A DNA stretch of 29,565 bases, taken from contig CAZGSG010000028.1 in the NCBI GenBank assembly GCA_964528095.1, forward strand, positions 1 through 29,565, read 5' to 3'. Shown here piece by piece: positions 8,437 to 15,305 of this stretch. Position 1 is the first letter of the stretch, and each line of letters begins with the position of its first letter. Origin of the DNA: CAZGSG01 sp964528095 (GTDB lineage: Bacteria > Bacteroidota > Bacteroidia > Chitinophagales > Chitinophagaceae). The notes beneath the pieces were generated by a model that was not told the DNA's origin, searched no databases, and was given only the letters and a program-made list of their open reading frames with translations. Position numbers and translations under genes: made by a program.

Positions 8437-10140
8437 ATGAAGAAAATTTTTATAACATTTTTGGGCTCCTTTGTCTTACTGGCGGGTGCTGTGAATGCAC
8501 AATCATTGCAGGATGGTATAAATGATTTGTATGCAGAACGCACCGCAGGCGCCAAGGCGACATTTGAAAAATTACTGGCCGCAAACCCGAATAACATTGA
8601 CGCTACATACTGGCTTGGTCAAACTTATCTGGCGATAGATGATGTTGCAGGAGCTAAAGCTGTTTATGAAAAGGCGCTGATGGCCAGCGCGAATGCTCCG
8701 TTGGTGATTGTAGGTATGGGACAGGTGGAACTGGAACAAAACAAAATCAGCGAAGCCCGTCAGCGATTTGAAGCGGCTATTACGATGACCCGTGGTAAGA
8801 AAGGCGATGACCCGGTGATATTGAATGCTGTTGGTCGTGCTATTACCAATACATATGATGAAAAAGATAAGAAAGGTGATATTAACTATGCCGTGGAAAA
8901 ACTGGAAGCCGCGGCTGCAAGAGATCCCAAAAATGCAGATATCTATTTAAATCTCGGTAATGCATATCGTAAAGCTAAGCCAGGTGAAAATGGTGGTAAA
9001 GCATTTGAGACCTATAAAAAGGCAATAGACGCAAACCCGAATTTTGCCCCGGCTTACTGGCGTCTCGCACAATTATTCAATACGCAAAGGAATTATGAAC
9101 TGTATGATCAATACCTGACGGACGCGGTTACAAAAGATCCCAAATTTGCACCAGCTTATTATGATCTTTATTACCTGCGTTTAGGAAAATTGAATCTCTC
9201 CGGTGCACAGGAAATGGCTTCCAAGTATATTGCTAATTCAGATCCTGATCCACAAATGGACCACTTCAAAGCACAAACATACTGGGCAGAGAAAAAGTAT
9301 GATGAAGCGATCAATATTTCTAAAGATATCATCGCGAAAGCAGGCGCTGCCACAAAGGCCAGGACCTATGCATTGTTATCGGATGCTTATTTCATTAAGA
9401 ATGATGCAGCGGCAGCAAAACCTTATATCGATGAATATTTTAAAAGGGCAAAACCTGATGAGATCACCCCGGTGAACTGGGTATTGAAAGCAAATATCTA
9501 TTCCGCGATACCTGGACTGGAAGATTCTGTATATTCTATTTATGTAAACGCCGTAAATGCAGATACAGTTGTTGCCAATAAAGTAGACCTACTGAAAAAA
9601 GGTATAGCATTTTATGCAGGAAAAAAACAATACCATACTGAAGCGCAATTGCATGATATTTTACTTACTGTAAAACCAAACCTGGTGATCAATGATTATT
9701 TCAATGCCGGGCTTGCTAACTACAGGGATAGTAACTATGCAAAATCATATGCAATATTTACAACCGTGGTTGAAAAATATCCTGACCAGGAATATGGTTA
9801 CGAGTGGATGTTCAACAATGCAAGGATACTCGATACGGTCAAAGTAGACAGTATTGCTTTACCCGCTGCGCTTAAACTATTGGAATTCGCGCAGAAAGAC
9901 ACGGTAAAATATGCAAGACATATTTCCAGTGCTGCCTATTTTATTGCGATCTATTATAATACAGTAAAGAAAGACAATCCTAAAGCAATAGAATACCTGA
10001 AAATAATGAAAGCGGCCACTACCGATCCGGCCAAGGCAGAGATGATTCAAACTAATATCGATGCGCTTTCCAAACCGCAGCAAGCGACAAAACCACCGGC
10101 AACGACCAGGCCTGCCGCGCGACCGGGAGGAACAAAATAG
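8437..10140 (+). CDS. Exported tetratricopeptide-repeat protein
   Basis: A 567-residue protein with a signal peptide (cleavage probably after VNAQ, about residue 22), followed by TPR-type helical repeats over most of its length. Examples are ATFEKLLAANPNNIDATYWL, AVEKLEAAAARDPKNADIYL and AFETYKKAIDANPNFAPAYW. The C-terminal tail is Pro/Ala/Thr/Arg-rich (PPATTRPAARPGGTK) and probably unstructured. TPR arrays mediate protein-protein contacts, so this is a likely periplasmic scaffold. It follows the PstS-like gene by 66 bases and is closed by a strong terminator. A weak TATATTTA motif at 8406-8413 could give it its own promoter. Confidence 0.88.
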   Translation: MKKIFITFLGSFVLLAGAVNAQSLQDGINDLYAERTAGAKATFEKLLAANPNNIDATYWLGQTYLAIDDVAGAKAVYEKALMASANAPLVIVGMGQVELEQNKISEARQRFEAAITMTRGKKGDDPVILNAVGRAITNTYDEKDKKGDINYAVEKLEAAAARDPKNADIYLNLGNAYRKAKPGENGGKAFETYKKAIDANPNFAPAYWRLAQLFNTQRNYELYDQYLTDAVTKDPKFAPAYYDLYYLRLGKLNLSGAQEMASKYIANSDPDPQMDHFKAQTYWAEKKYDEAINISKDIIAKAGAATKARTYALLSDAYFIKNDAAAAKPYIDEYFKRAKPDEITPVNWVLKANIYSAIPGLEDSVYSIYVNAVNADTVVANKVDLLKKGIAFYAGKKQYHTEAQLHDILLTVKPNLVINDYFNAGLANYRDSNYAKSYAIFTTVVEKYPDQEYGYEWMFNNARILDTVKVDSIALPAALKLLEFAQKDTVKYARHISSAAYFIAIYYNTVKKDNPKAIEYLKIMKAATTDPAKAEMIQTNIDALSKPQQATKPPATTRPAARPGGTK

Positions 10141-10168
10141 CGTGATTGACTGAATATATTTTTTGAAT

Positions 10169-10200
10169 ATGGCCCCGGAATGATCCGGGGCCATTTCTTT
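10169..10200 (+). terminator. Rho-independent terminator after the TPR gene
   Basis: Stem ATGGCCCCGGA pairs perfectly with TCCGGGGCCAT (11 bp, 9 of them GC-rich core) around the loop ATGA, and the 3' side runs into ATTTCTTT. It lies 28 bases after the TPR stop codon and upstream of the nuo promoter, so it insulates the nuo operon from the preceding genes. Confidence 0.9.
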
Positions 10201-10211
10201 GCGAGAAATAG

Positions 10212-10243
10212 TTCGGATAATTGGCAATGCTGTCTTATTTTTG
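10212..10243 (+). promoter_or_regulatory. Probable nuo operon promoter
   Basis: TATTTTTG at 10236-10243 is a full match to the Bacteroidota -7 consensus TAnnTTTG. TTCG at 10212-10215, a 3-of-4 match to the -33 TTTG box, lies 20 bases upstream, the usual spacing. The site falls between a strong terminator and the nuoA start at 10262, which leaves a leader of roughly 10-15 bases. Position and motif agree; no experimental support. Confidence 0.55.
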
Positions 10244-10261
10244 CCTCTTGAGTAAGCAATT

Positions 10262-10657
10262 ATGATCTATTTACTCCAGGCCAATTTATCCGCATCAGAC
10301 GCCGGCTCTTATTTACCGGTCGCTATCCAGGGCGTTTTCGCTGTAGGTTTAGTCGTGTTATTAATGGTTTTGACCCATTTGCTGGGTCCAAAAAGAAAAA
10401 CCTCCGATAAGCTCCAAACTTTTGCCAGCGGTATTGAATCACATGGTGATGCCCGCCAGCCAATGGCTATCAAATATTTTCTTACGGCGATCTTATTTGT
10501 GTTGTTTGATGTGGAAGTCATCTTTTTTTACCCCTACGCGGTAAATTTCAAGGAGCTTGGCTGGAGTGGTTTTTGGGCCGTGTTGATGTTTGTGGGTTTT
10601 TTCCTTTGCGGATTTATCTACATTCTCAAAAAAGGCGCGCTGAAATGGGAAGATTGA
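10262..10657 (+). CDS. nuoA: NADH-quinone oxidoreductase subunit A
   Basis: A 131-residue membrane subunit of complex I, first gene of the operon. It has three membrane helices at about residues 20-40, 71-91 and 98-118. Conserved features are the SGIESHGDARQPMAIKYFL loop, which reaches towards the quinone site, and VLFDVEVIFFYPYA with its acidic residues. NuoA helps join the peripheral arm to the membrane arm near the quinone chamber. It is followed by a 160-base gap with three inverted repeats before nuoB. Confidence 0.96.
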   Translation: MIYLLQANLSASDAGSYLPVAIQGVFAVGLVVLLMVLTHLLGPKRKTSDKLQTFASGIESHGDARQPMAIKYFLTAILFVLFDVEVIFFYPYAVNFKELGWSGFWAVLMFVGFFLCGFIYILKKGALKWED

Positions 10658-10680
10658 TCATTGCCCGGGTGCGGATTTAA

Positions 10681-10798
10681 TCCTGATCATAAAAACAGAT
10701 CAGGGCAAACTGTTCTTATTAAAGATTGTTTTATTATAGTAAAAGGATCCTGGATCCTTGAAGTTTTTATACGATCATTTTCATTCCCCAGGGAATGA
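10681..10798 (+). promoter_or_regulatory. Three inverted repeats in the nuoA-nuoB gap
   Basis: Three separate dyads lie in a row. CCTGATC (10682-10688) pairs with GATCAGG (10698-10704). AAGGATCC (10743-10750) and GGATCCTT (10752-10759) are mirror halves around one T and are followed by a T-rich tail. TCATTCCC (10781-10788) and GGGAATGA (10791-10798) are perfect halves around CA and end just before the nuoB start. They could be mRNA hairpins that set nuoA/nuoB levels or protein-binding palindromes. No regulator can be named. Confidence 0.45.
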
Positions 10799-10816
10799 TA
10801 CTAAATGGGGTTAACT

Positions 10817-11401
10817 ATGGCTCGTCCTGTATCATACAATATTCACCAAAAGAAGCTGGAGAACGACATCAGTATGGCAGAAATGCCGGAAGGTCACCAG
10901 GGAGAAGGATTTTTTGCGACCACGCTCAATAATGTGATCGGGCTGGCAAGAAAAAATTCCATCTGGCCGCTGCCTTTTGCTACTTCCTGCTGTGGTATCG
11001 AATTTATGGCTACCATGGGTTCTCACTATGACCTGGCACGTTTCGGTAGTGAGCGGGTTGGATTTTCACCCCGTCAATGCGATCTGCTGATGGTAATGGG
11101 AACTATCGCCAAAAAAATGGGACCTGTGGTAAAACAGGTATATCTCCAAATGGCAGAACCCAGATGGGTAATGGCCGTAGGTGCCTGCGCAAGCAGCGGT
11201 GGTATTTTTGATACTTATAGCGTATTGCAGGGTATTGACCAGGTAGTACCGGTGGATGTATATGTGCCGGGTTGCCCTCCAAGACCTGAAGCGATCATCG
11301 ACGGAGTGATCCGGATACAGGACCTCGTGGGAAAAGAGAGTTTGAGAAGAAGGAATGGCGAGCAGTATAAACTGTTATTGGAGAGTTACGGAATACAATA
11401 A
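10817..11401 (+). CDS. nuoB: NADH-quinone oxidoreductase subunit B
   Basis: The peripheral-arm subunit that carries iron-sulfur cluster N2, the last electron carrier before quinone. The ligand cysteines are visible as the tandem pair in TSCCGIEF, then GACASSGG and VPGCPPRPE (C58, C59, C124 and C153 counted from this start). I choose ATG 10817 (MARPVSYNI, 194 residues) because GGGG lies 7 bases before it and homologues begin in this way. ATG 10805 is 12 bases upstream in frame and would add MGLT. The 3' gap to nuoC is filled by a hairpin element. Confidence 0.96.
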   Translation: MARPVSYNIHQKKLENDISMAEMPEGHQGEGFFATTLNNVIGLARKNSIWPLPFATSCCGIEFMATMGSHYDLARFGSERVGFSPRQCDLLMVMGTIAKKMGPVVKQVYLQMAEPRWVMAVGACASSGGIFDTYSVLQGIDQVVPVDVYVPGCPPRPEAIIDGVIRIQDLVGKESLRRRNGEQYKLLLESYGIQ

Positions 11402-11478
11402 AAATTAAAAATTAAAAATGCAAAATTCAAAACTTGCAAAGCTCCTTTTTTGAATTTTTACTTTTGCATTTTGAATTT
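11402..11478 (+). repeat. Inverted-repeat element E1 (nuoB-nuoC gap)
   Basis: A 77-base A+T-rich element that starts on the base after the nuoB stop and ends 5 bases before the nuoC start. The left arm 11402-11432 and the right arm 11448-11478 pair at 25 of 31 positions around a short GC-containing centre with GCAAAGCTCC. The right end is TTTTGAATTT. The same GCAAAGC centre and arms recur in the element before nuoF. In the operon mRNA it should form one long hairpin. Confidence 0.75.
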
Positions 11479-11483
11479 AAACC

Positions 11484-12074
11484 ATGGCTTTAACCAACGA
11501 ACATATCAAACTAAGGTTGACTGAGAAATTTCCTGAGCAGGTCACGGATTTTGAAGAATCCTATGGCATGCTCAGTTTCGAAGCTCCAAAAGAGATCAAC
11601 CTGAAAGTGCTGAACTTCCTGTATGATGATGAGGAATTGAAGTTCCGGTTCCTTACCGATCTCTGCGCCGTGCATTTCCCGGATAATAAGGAAAAAGAAC
11701 TGGCTGTCGTTTACCATTTACATAACCTGGTTGATAATGTACGGATACGGTTCCGCATATATACCAGTATCAATAAGCCGGGTGTCTATACCGCCACCGG
11801 GTTGTTTTCTGCAGCTAACTGGATGGAAAGAGAGACCTATGATTTTTATGGTGTCAATTTCCTGGGCCATCCTAACCTGAAAAGGATCCTGAATGTAGAC
11901 GAGATGGATTATTTCCCGATGCGAAAAGAATTTCCACTGGAAGACCAAAGTCGCGTGGATAAGGATGATGAAATGTTTGGACGGGGTGGTACACTGGGTT
12001 ATGGCACAGAAAAAACAGATAACGGAACGATCATCGAATCAGATAAGGACAATGTAGGGGAACCTATCATTTAA
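11484..12074 (+). CDS. nuoC: NADH-quinone oxidoreductase subunit C
   Basis: A 196-residue peripheral-arm subunit, separate from NuoD as in most bacteria outside the enterics. The 30-kDa subunit motif is seen in ANWMERETYDFYGVNFLGH followed by HPNLKRIL and FPMRKEFPLEDQ (residues about 111-155). It contributes to the connecting module that carries electrons to cluster N2; it binds no cofactor itself. The last 35 or so residues are charged and Gly-rich and probably flexible. A terminator-like hairpin follows 5 bases after the stop. Confidence 0.95.
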   Translation: MALTNEHIKLRLTEKFPEQVTDFEESYGMLSFEAPKEINLKVLNFLYDDEELKFRFLTDLCAVHFPDNKEKELAVVYHLHNLVDNVRIRFRIYTSINKPGVYTATGLFSAANWMERETYDFYGVNFLGHPNLKRILNVDEMDYFPMRKEFPLEDQSRVDKDDEMFGRGGTLGYGTEKTDNGTIIESDKDNVGEPII

Positions 12075-12079
12075 TTATA

Positions 12080-12113
12080 CCTTTCTCTTTTAAAAGAGAA
12101 AGGCAATTTTTTT
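12080..12113 (+). terminator. Terminator-like hairpin inside the nuo operon (nuoC-nuoD)
   Basis: CCTTTCTCTTTT (12080-12091) is followed directly by its complement AAAAGAGAAAGG (12092-12103), then CAA and seven Ts (12107-12113). Structure and T-run are those of a rho-independent terminator, yet nuoD starts only 32 bases later in the same direction. It may be an attenuator that lowers expression of the downstream subunits, or an mRNA-stabilising 3' end for nuoABC. Confidence 0.75.
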
Positions 12114-12145
12114 AAACTTCATAATTCCCTTCAGGGGACAGGGGC

Positions 12146-13369
12146 ATGAGTGAGCAACATATAAAATTACCGGAAGGAAGTATCGAGAAGACCACCACCA
12201 CGCTTAACCTGGGGCCTACGCATCCGGCTACGCATGGAGTTATGCAAAATATCCTGGAGCTTGACGGGGAGCGCATCGTATCCACCGAGCAAACTATCGG
12301 GTATATTCACCGGGCCTTCGAAAAGATAGCGGAAAGACGTCCCTTATACCAGATCACCCCACTTACCGACAGGTTGAACTATTGTTCATCTCCCATCAAT
12401 AATATGGGCTGGCATCTTACCTGCGAAAAACTGCTGGGTGTGAAAACACCAAAACGGGTAGATTACCTGCGGGTGATCATTATGGAACTGGCCCGGATCT
12501 CCGATCACCTGATCTGCAGTTCCATTATGGGTGTTGACAGTGGTGCGTATACCGGGTTCTTGTACGTGATGCAGTACCGTGAACTGATCTACGAGATCTA
12601 TGAAGAAGTATGTGGTTCACGTCTTACAACAAATATTGGCCGTATCGGAGGCTTTGAAAGAAATTTTAATGATATCGCGTTTCAGAAACTGGAAAAATTC
12701 CTGAAAGAATATCCTGCGGTGTTAAAAGAATTTGAAAACCTTTTCACCCGCAACAGGATCTTCATGGAGCGTAATATGGGTGTTGGTGCTATCAGCGCGG
12801 AAAGAGCGCTTAACTATGGATTTACCGGTCCCAATCTCCGGGCTGCCGGTGTTGACTATGATCTGCGGGTACATTCTCCTTATAGCAGCTACGAAGATTT
12901 CAAATTTGAAGTGCCTGTTGGTACAACAGGAGATTGTTATGACCGGTTCCTGGTGCGTAATGAGGAAATGTGGCAGTCGCTAAGCATTATCGAACAGGCT
13001 TACCAGAAAGTACAGGAGTTTAAAGGTGCAGAGGCTGATGTATATCACGCGGATGTACCGGATTACTATCTGCCTGAAAAGAAAGATGTTTACACAAAGA
13101 TGGAAGCGTTGATCTACCATTTTAAAATAGTGATGGGAGAAATTGAAATGCCCAAAGGCGAGGTATATAATTCAGTGGAAGGGGCAAACGGAGAACTGGG
13201 ATTTTATTTTGTGAGCGATGGAGGCCGTACTCCTTATCGCCTGCATTTCCGCAGACCCTGTTTTATCTATTACCAGGCATTCGAGGAACTGACAAAAGGA
13301 AGCATGCTGAGTGACGCGATCATGGTAATGTCTTCGCTGAATTTGATTGCTGGCGAAATGGACGCTTGA
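12146..13369 (+). CDS. nuoD: NADH-quinone oxidoreductase subunit D
   Basis: A 407-residue (49-kDa type) subunit that forms, with NuoB, the quinone-reduction site. Visible signatures include LGPTHPATHGVMQNILEL with the quinone-site His (HGVM), GYIHRAFEKIAERR, the helix DRLNYCSSPINNMGWHL, and RIGGFERNF. Near the C-terminus are PKGEVYNSVEGANGELGFYF and RLHFRRPCF. The C-terminus GEMDA corresponds to the usual GEVDR. The start is preceded by a G-rich stretch (ACAGGGGC). An element with AATTCAAAA ends fills the gap to nuoE. Confidence 0.97.
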   Translation: MSEQHIKLPEGSIEKTTTTLNLGPTHPATHGVMQNILELDGERIVSTEQTIGYIHRAFEKIAERRPLYQITPLTDRLNYCSSPINNMGWHLTCEKLLGVKTPKRVDYLRVIIMELARISDHLICSSIMGVDSGAYTGFLYVMQYRELIYEIYEEVCGSRLTTNIGRIGGFERNFNDIAFQKLEKFLKEYPAVLKEFENLFTRNRIFMERNMGVGAISAERALNYGFTGPNLRAAGVDYDLRVHSPYSSYEDFKFEVPVGTTGDCYDRFLVRNEEMWQSLSIIEQAYQKVQEFKGAEADVYHADVPDYYLPEKKDVYTKMEALIYHFKIVMGEIEMPKGEVYNSVEGANGELGFYFVSDGGRTPYRLHFRRPCFIYYQAFEELTKGSMLSDAIMVMSSLNLIAGEMDA

Positions 13370-13370
13370 T

Positions 13371-13505
13371 AATTAAGAATTCAAAATGCAAAATTCAAAA
13401 ATGGAAAATACTTCTTTTTTGAAATTACGTTTTGAGTTTGAATAGGTAAAATAGATCCATAAATAGGTATCTGTTTTTGAATTTTTAATTTTGAATTTTG
13501 CATTT
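13371..13505 (+). repeat. Inverted-repeat element E2 (nuoD-nuoE gap)
   Basis: A 135-base element from 2 bases after the nuoD stop to 2 bases before the nuoE start. The left arm contains GAATTCAAAATGCAAAATTC. The right arm (13474-13505) is its imperfect complement; the inner 22 positions match at 20. Its middle (TTTTTTGAAATTACGTTTTG, then ATAGG and ATAGAT words) is clearly related to the middle of the element at 15160-15300, so the two are copies of one family and not random A+T-rich spacer. Confidence 0.75.
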
Positions 13506-13507
13506 CT

Positions 13508-14008
13508 ATGGTGGTGTTTTCAGAAGAAAAGTTAAAAGAAGTACAGCGGATCATCGCTTTTTACCCGGAGGGTAAACAAAAAAGCGCGGTGATACCTGTG
13601 CTGCACCTGGCACAGCAGGAATTTGGAGGATGGCTGGATGTACCGGTAATGGATTATGTGGCTACGCTGTTGAATATTACTCCTATTGAGGTGTACGAAG
13701 TAGCTACATTTTATAGCATGTATAACCTGAAACCGGTGGGCCGCTATATGTTTGAAGTATGCCAGACCGGGCCTTGCATGATCAATGGAAGTGATGATAT
13801 CATTCAATATATAGGAGAGAAATTAGGGATAAAACCTGGTGAAACATCGAATGATGGTATGTTCACATTGAAGACGGTAGAGTGCCTGGGCGCTTGCGGG
13901 TACGCACCGATGATGCAGATGGGCAAAACCTTTCGTGAGCATTTGACAAAAGAAAAGGTAGACGCGATCATTGATGAATGCAGGCAAATAGCGGCTAAAA
14001 ATAATTAA
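13508..14008 (+). CDS. nuoE: NADH-quinone oxidoreductase subunit E
   Basis: A 166-residue (24-kDa type) thioredoxin-fold subunit of the NADH-dehydrogenase module. It holds [2Fe-2S] cluster N1a through C85 and C90 (VCQTGPCMIN) and C126 and C130 (ECLGACGYAP). The N-terminal helical part contains the usual IPVLHLAQQEFGGW. It acts with NuoF next to the FMN site. The next gene, a VOC protein, begins one base after this stop codon, so nuoE and the inserted accessory genes are translated from one message. Confidence 0.96.
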   Translation: MVVFSEEKLKEVQRIIAFYPEGKQKSAVIPVLHLAQQEFGGWLDVPVMDYVATLLNITPIEVYEVATFYSMYNLKPVGRYMFEVCQTGPCMINGSDDIIQYIGEKLGIKPGETSNDGMFTLKTVECLGACGYAPMMQMGKTFREHLTKEKVDAIIDECRQIAAKNN

Positions 14009-14009
14009 T

Positions 14010-14423
14010 ATGAATGCAATAGTTCCCTATCTGAATTTTAATGGCAATGCTGCGGAAGCACTGGCATTTTATGCAAAGGCGTTGGATGGCCAGGTTCTTT
14101 TCCAGCAAACATTTGGAGAAGCGCAGCCCGATATGCCGGCAGCAATGAAAGACCGGATCATGCATGCTACATTCCAGGCAGGTGCACTTAGTTTCATGGT
14201 ATCAGACGGCATGCCCGACCAACCCGTTACCCATGGCACCAATACGCATTTATCGATTCATTTCGATGACCTGGAAAGTATCAACAGGGTATTTAATAAC
14301 CTGTCTGAATCGGCAACCATCACCATGCCACTGCAGGATACATTCTGGAATGCGCGGTTTGGAATGCTGGTTGATAAATACGGTATCAACTGGATGTTTA
14401 ATCATGATCTTGGTAAGAAGTAA
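14010..14423 (+). CDS. VOC family / PhnB-like glyoxalase-fold protein
   Basis: A 137-residue protein of the PhnB ('3-demethylubiquinone methyltransferase-like') branch of the vicinal oxygen chelate superfamily. Hallmarks are VPYLNFNGNAAEALAFYAKA at residues 5-24, the IMHATFQAG strand, HLSIHFDDLESINRVF, and the ending FGMLVDKYGINWMFN. The fold is built from paired beta-alpha-beta-beta-beta units and often binds a metal, but the catalytic activity of PhnB-like members is mostly unknown. It lies one base after nuoE and 6 bases before the next gene. It is a passenger inside the nuo operon with no evident part in complex I. Confidence 0.88.
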   Translation: MNAIVPYLNFNGNAAEALAFYAKALDGQVLFQQTFGEAQPDMPAAMKDRIMHATFQAGALSFMVSDGMPDQPVTHGTNTHLSIHFDDLESINRVFNNLSESATITMPLQDTFWNARFGMLVDKYGINWMFNHDLGKK

Positions 14424-14429
14424 GATAGT

Positions 14430-14840
14430 ATGCGTATTGCATTTGTAATAGTATTGTTCTTTATAAGTTGGGAAATAACAGCACAGAAAAAAGAAGCGAA
14501 AGTGCTGGAGACCATGAAACAATTTCATGAGCTGATGGTAAAAGACCGGTCTACTATCGATCAGTATATTGATAAGGACCTGAGTTATGGCCATAGCAAC
14601 GGATGGATAGAAAATTACAAAGAGTTCGATGCAGACCTTGGAGGCAGGATGATCTATCATTCGATAAAAGAAGACAGTATTACCGTATCGGTAAAGAAGA
14701 AAGTGGCAAGGCTGCGGTTCGTGGGAGATTTTGATGTATCGCTTGACGGAAAACGAAACCAGTTTAGACTGAAGGTGATGGAAATATGGATAAAGAAGAG
14801 TGGGGGTTGGAAGCTATACGCGCGACAGGCAGTGAGGTAG
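14430..14840 (+). CDS. Exported NTF2-like (DUF4440-type) protein
   Basis: A 136-residue protein with a signal peptide, a hydrophobic core at residues 3-14 and probable cleavage after ITAQ (residue 19). The mature part is a cone-shaped NTF2-like domain: helix KVLETMKQFHELMVKDRSTI, DLSYGHSNGWIENYKEF, then strands ending in EIWIKKSGGWKLYARQAVR. Such domains bind small ligands or act as simple enzymes; the ligand here is unknown. It follows the VOC gene by 6 bases, and the stop is immediately followed by a family repeat arm. It is a periplasmic passenger within the nuo operon. Confidence 0.82.
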   Translation: MRIAFVIVLFFISWEITAQKKEAKVLETMKQFHELMVKDRSTIDQYIDKDLSYGHSNGWIENYKEFDADLGGRMIYHSIKEDSITVSVKKKVARLRFVGDFDVSLDGKRNQFRLKVMEIWIKKSGGWKLYARQAVR

Positions 14841-14889
14841 AAATTCAAAATTAAAAAGTCAACATTCAAAACGGCGTGATGAATTGAAG
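14841..14889 (+). repeat. Element left end (E3), copy of the arm before the four helix bundle gene
   Basis: A 49-base segment beginning on the base after the stop codon. It matches 16663-16711 at 44 of 49 positions, including AAATTCAAAATTAAAAA and the subterminal GGCGTGATGAA and TGAAG. Its first 32 bases are also an imperfect complement (25 of 32) of the right arm at 15269-15300, so it may be the left end of a unit that encloses the 68-residue protein gene. Confidence 0.7.
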
Positions 14890-14941
14890 AGTGAGGACCG
14901 ATAGCGACGTATTTAGGAGTATTGATTTTTAATGAAAGGAG

Positions 14942-15148
14942 ATGAAAAATAAGAATGCCAGACTTGTATTGCAATGGTTGCTTATACCGGCTATTGTGTT
15001 GATTGTGGTCCGGCTTTTTGTAAAATGGAAGGGATATGCGGAAGCGGAAGAGCTGTTGAAATGGATGAGTTTGGTGTTGATATTTTCGGCGTTGATTGTG
15101 TGGGTGACAGACCGGTTTTTTCCGGAGTGGTACGATAAAAAAAAATGA
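14942..15148 (+). CDS. Small two-helix membrane protein (hypothetical)
   Basis: A 68-residue protein with membrane helices at about residues 8-26 (LVLQWLLIPAIVLIVVRLF) and 40-57 (WMSLVLIFSALIVWVTD), and a basic tail YDKKK. An AAGGAG stretch touches the start codon. No family is recognised. It is enclosed on both sides by arms of the repeat family, as the four helix bundle gene is, so it may be cargo of such an element or simply a small operon gene with elements inserted on each side. The coding call rests on hydrophobic pattern and position only. Confidence 0.6.
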   Translation: MKNKNARLVLQWLLIPAIVLIVVRLFVKWKGYAEAEELLKWMSLVLIFSALIVWVTDRFFPEWYDKKK

Positions 15149-15159
15149 AGAAGCAAAGC

Positions 15160-15300
15160 AAAATTCAAAATGAAAAATTCAAAACAAGCAAAGCCTGCTT
15201 TTTGAAATTTCATTTTAGATGTGGATAGGCGAATAGATAAGCATAATTCAATAAGGAAGACTCTTCTTTTTTTGAATTTTTAATTTTGACTTTTGAATTA
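15160..15300 (+). repeat. Inverted-repeat element E3b (before nuoF)
   Basis: A 141-base element ending 5 bases before the nuoF start. The left arm AAAATTCAAAATGAAAAATT and the right arm 15267-15300 (TTTGAATTTTTAATTTTGAC onwards) are imperfect complements. A smaller internal hairpin pairs 15167-15184 with 15199-15216 around a GCAAAGCCTGC centre shared with E1 and with the region after the four helix bundle gene. Its middle matches element E2. Confidence 0.72.
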
Positions 15301-15305
15301 AAACC

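Noticed and set aside
8241..8597. Minus-strand open frames across the PstS-like/TPR region and similar antisense frames elsewhere
   Set aside because: They lie over well-supported plus-strand genes, have no recognisable domains, and their composition is that of antisense shadows.
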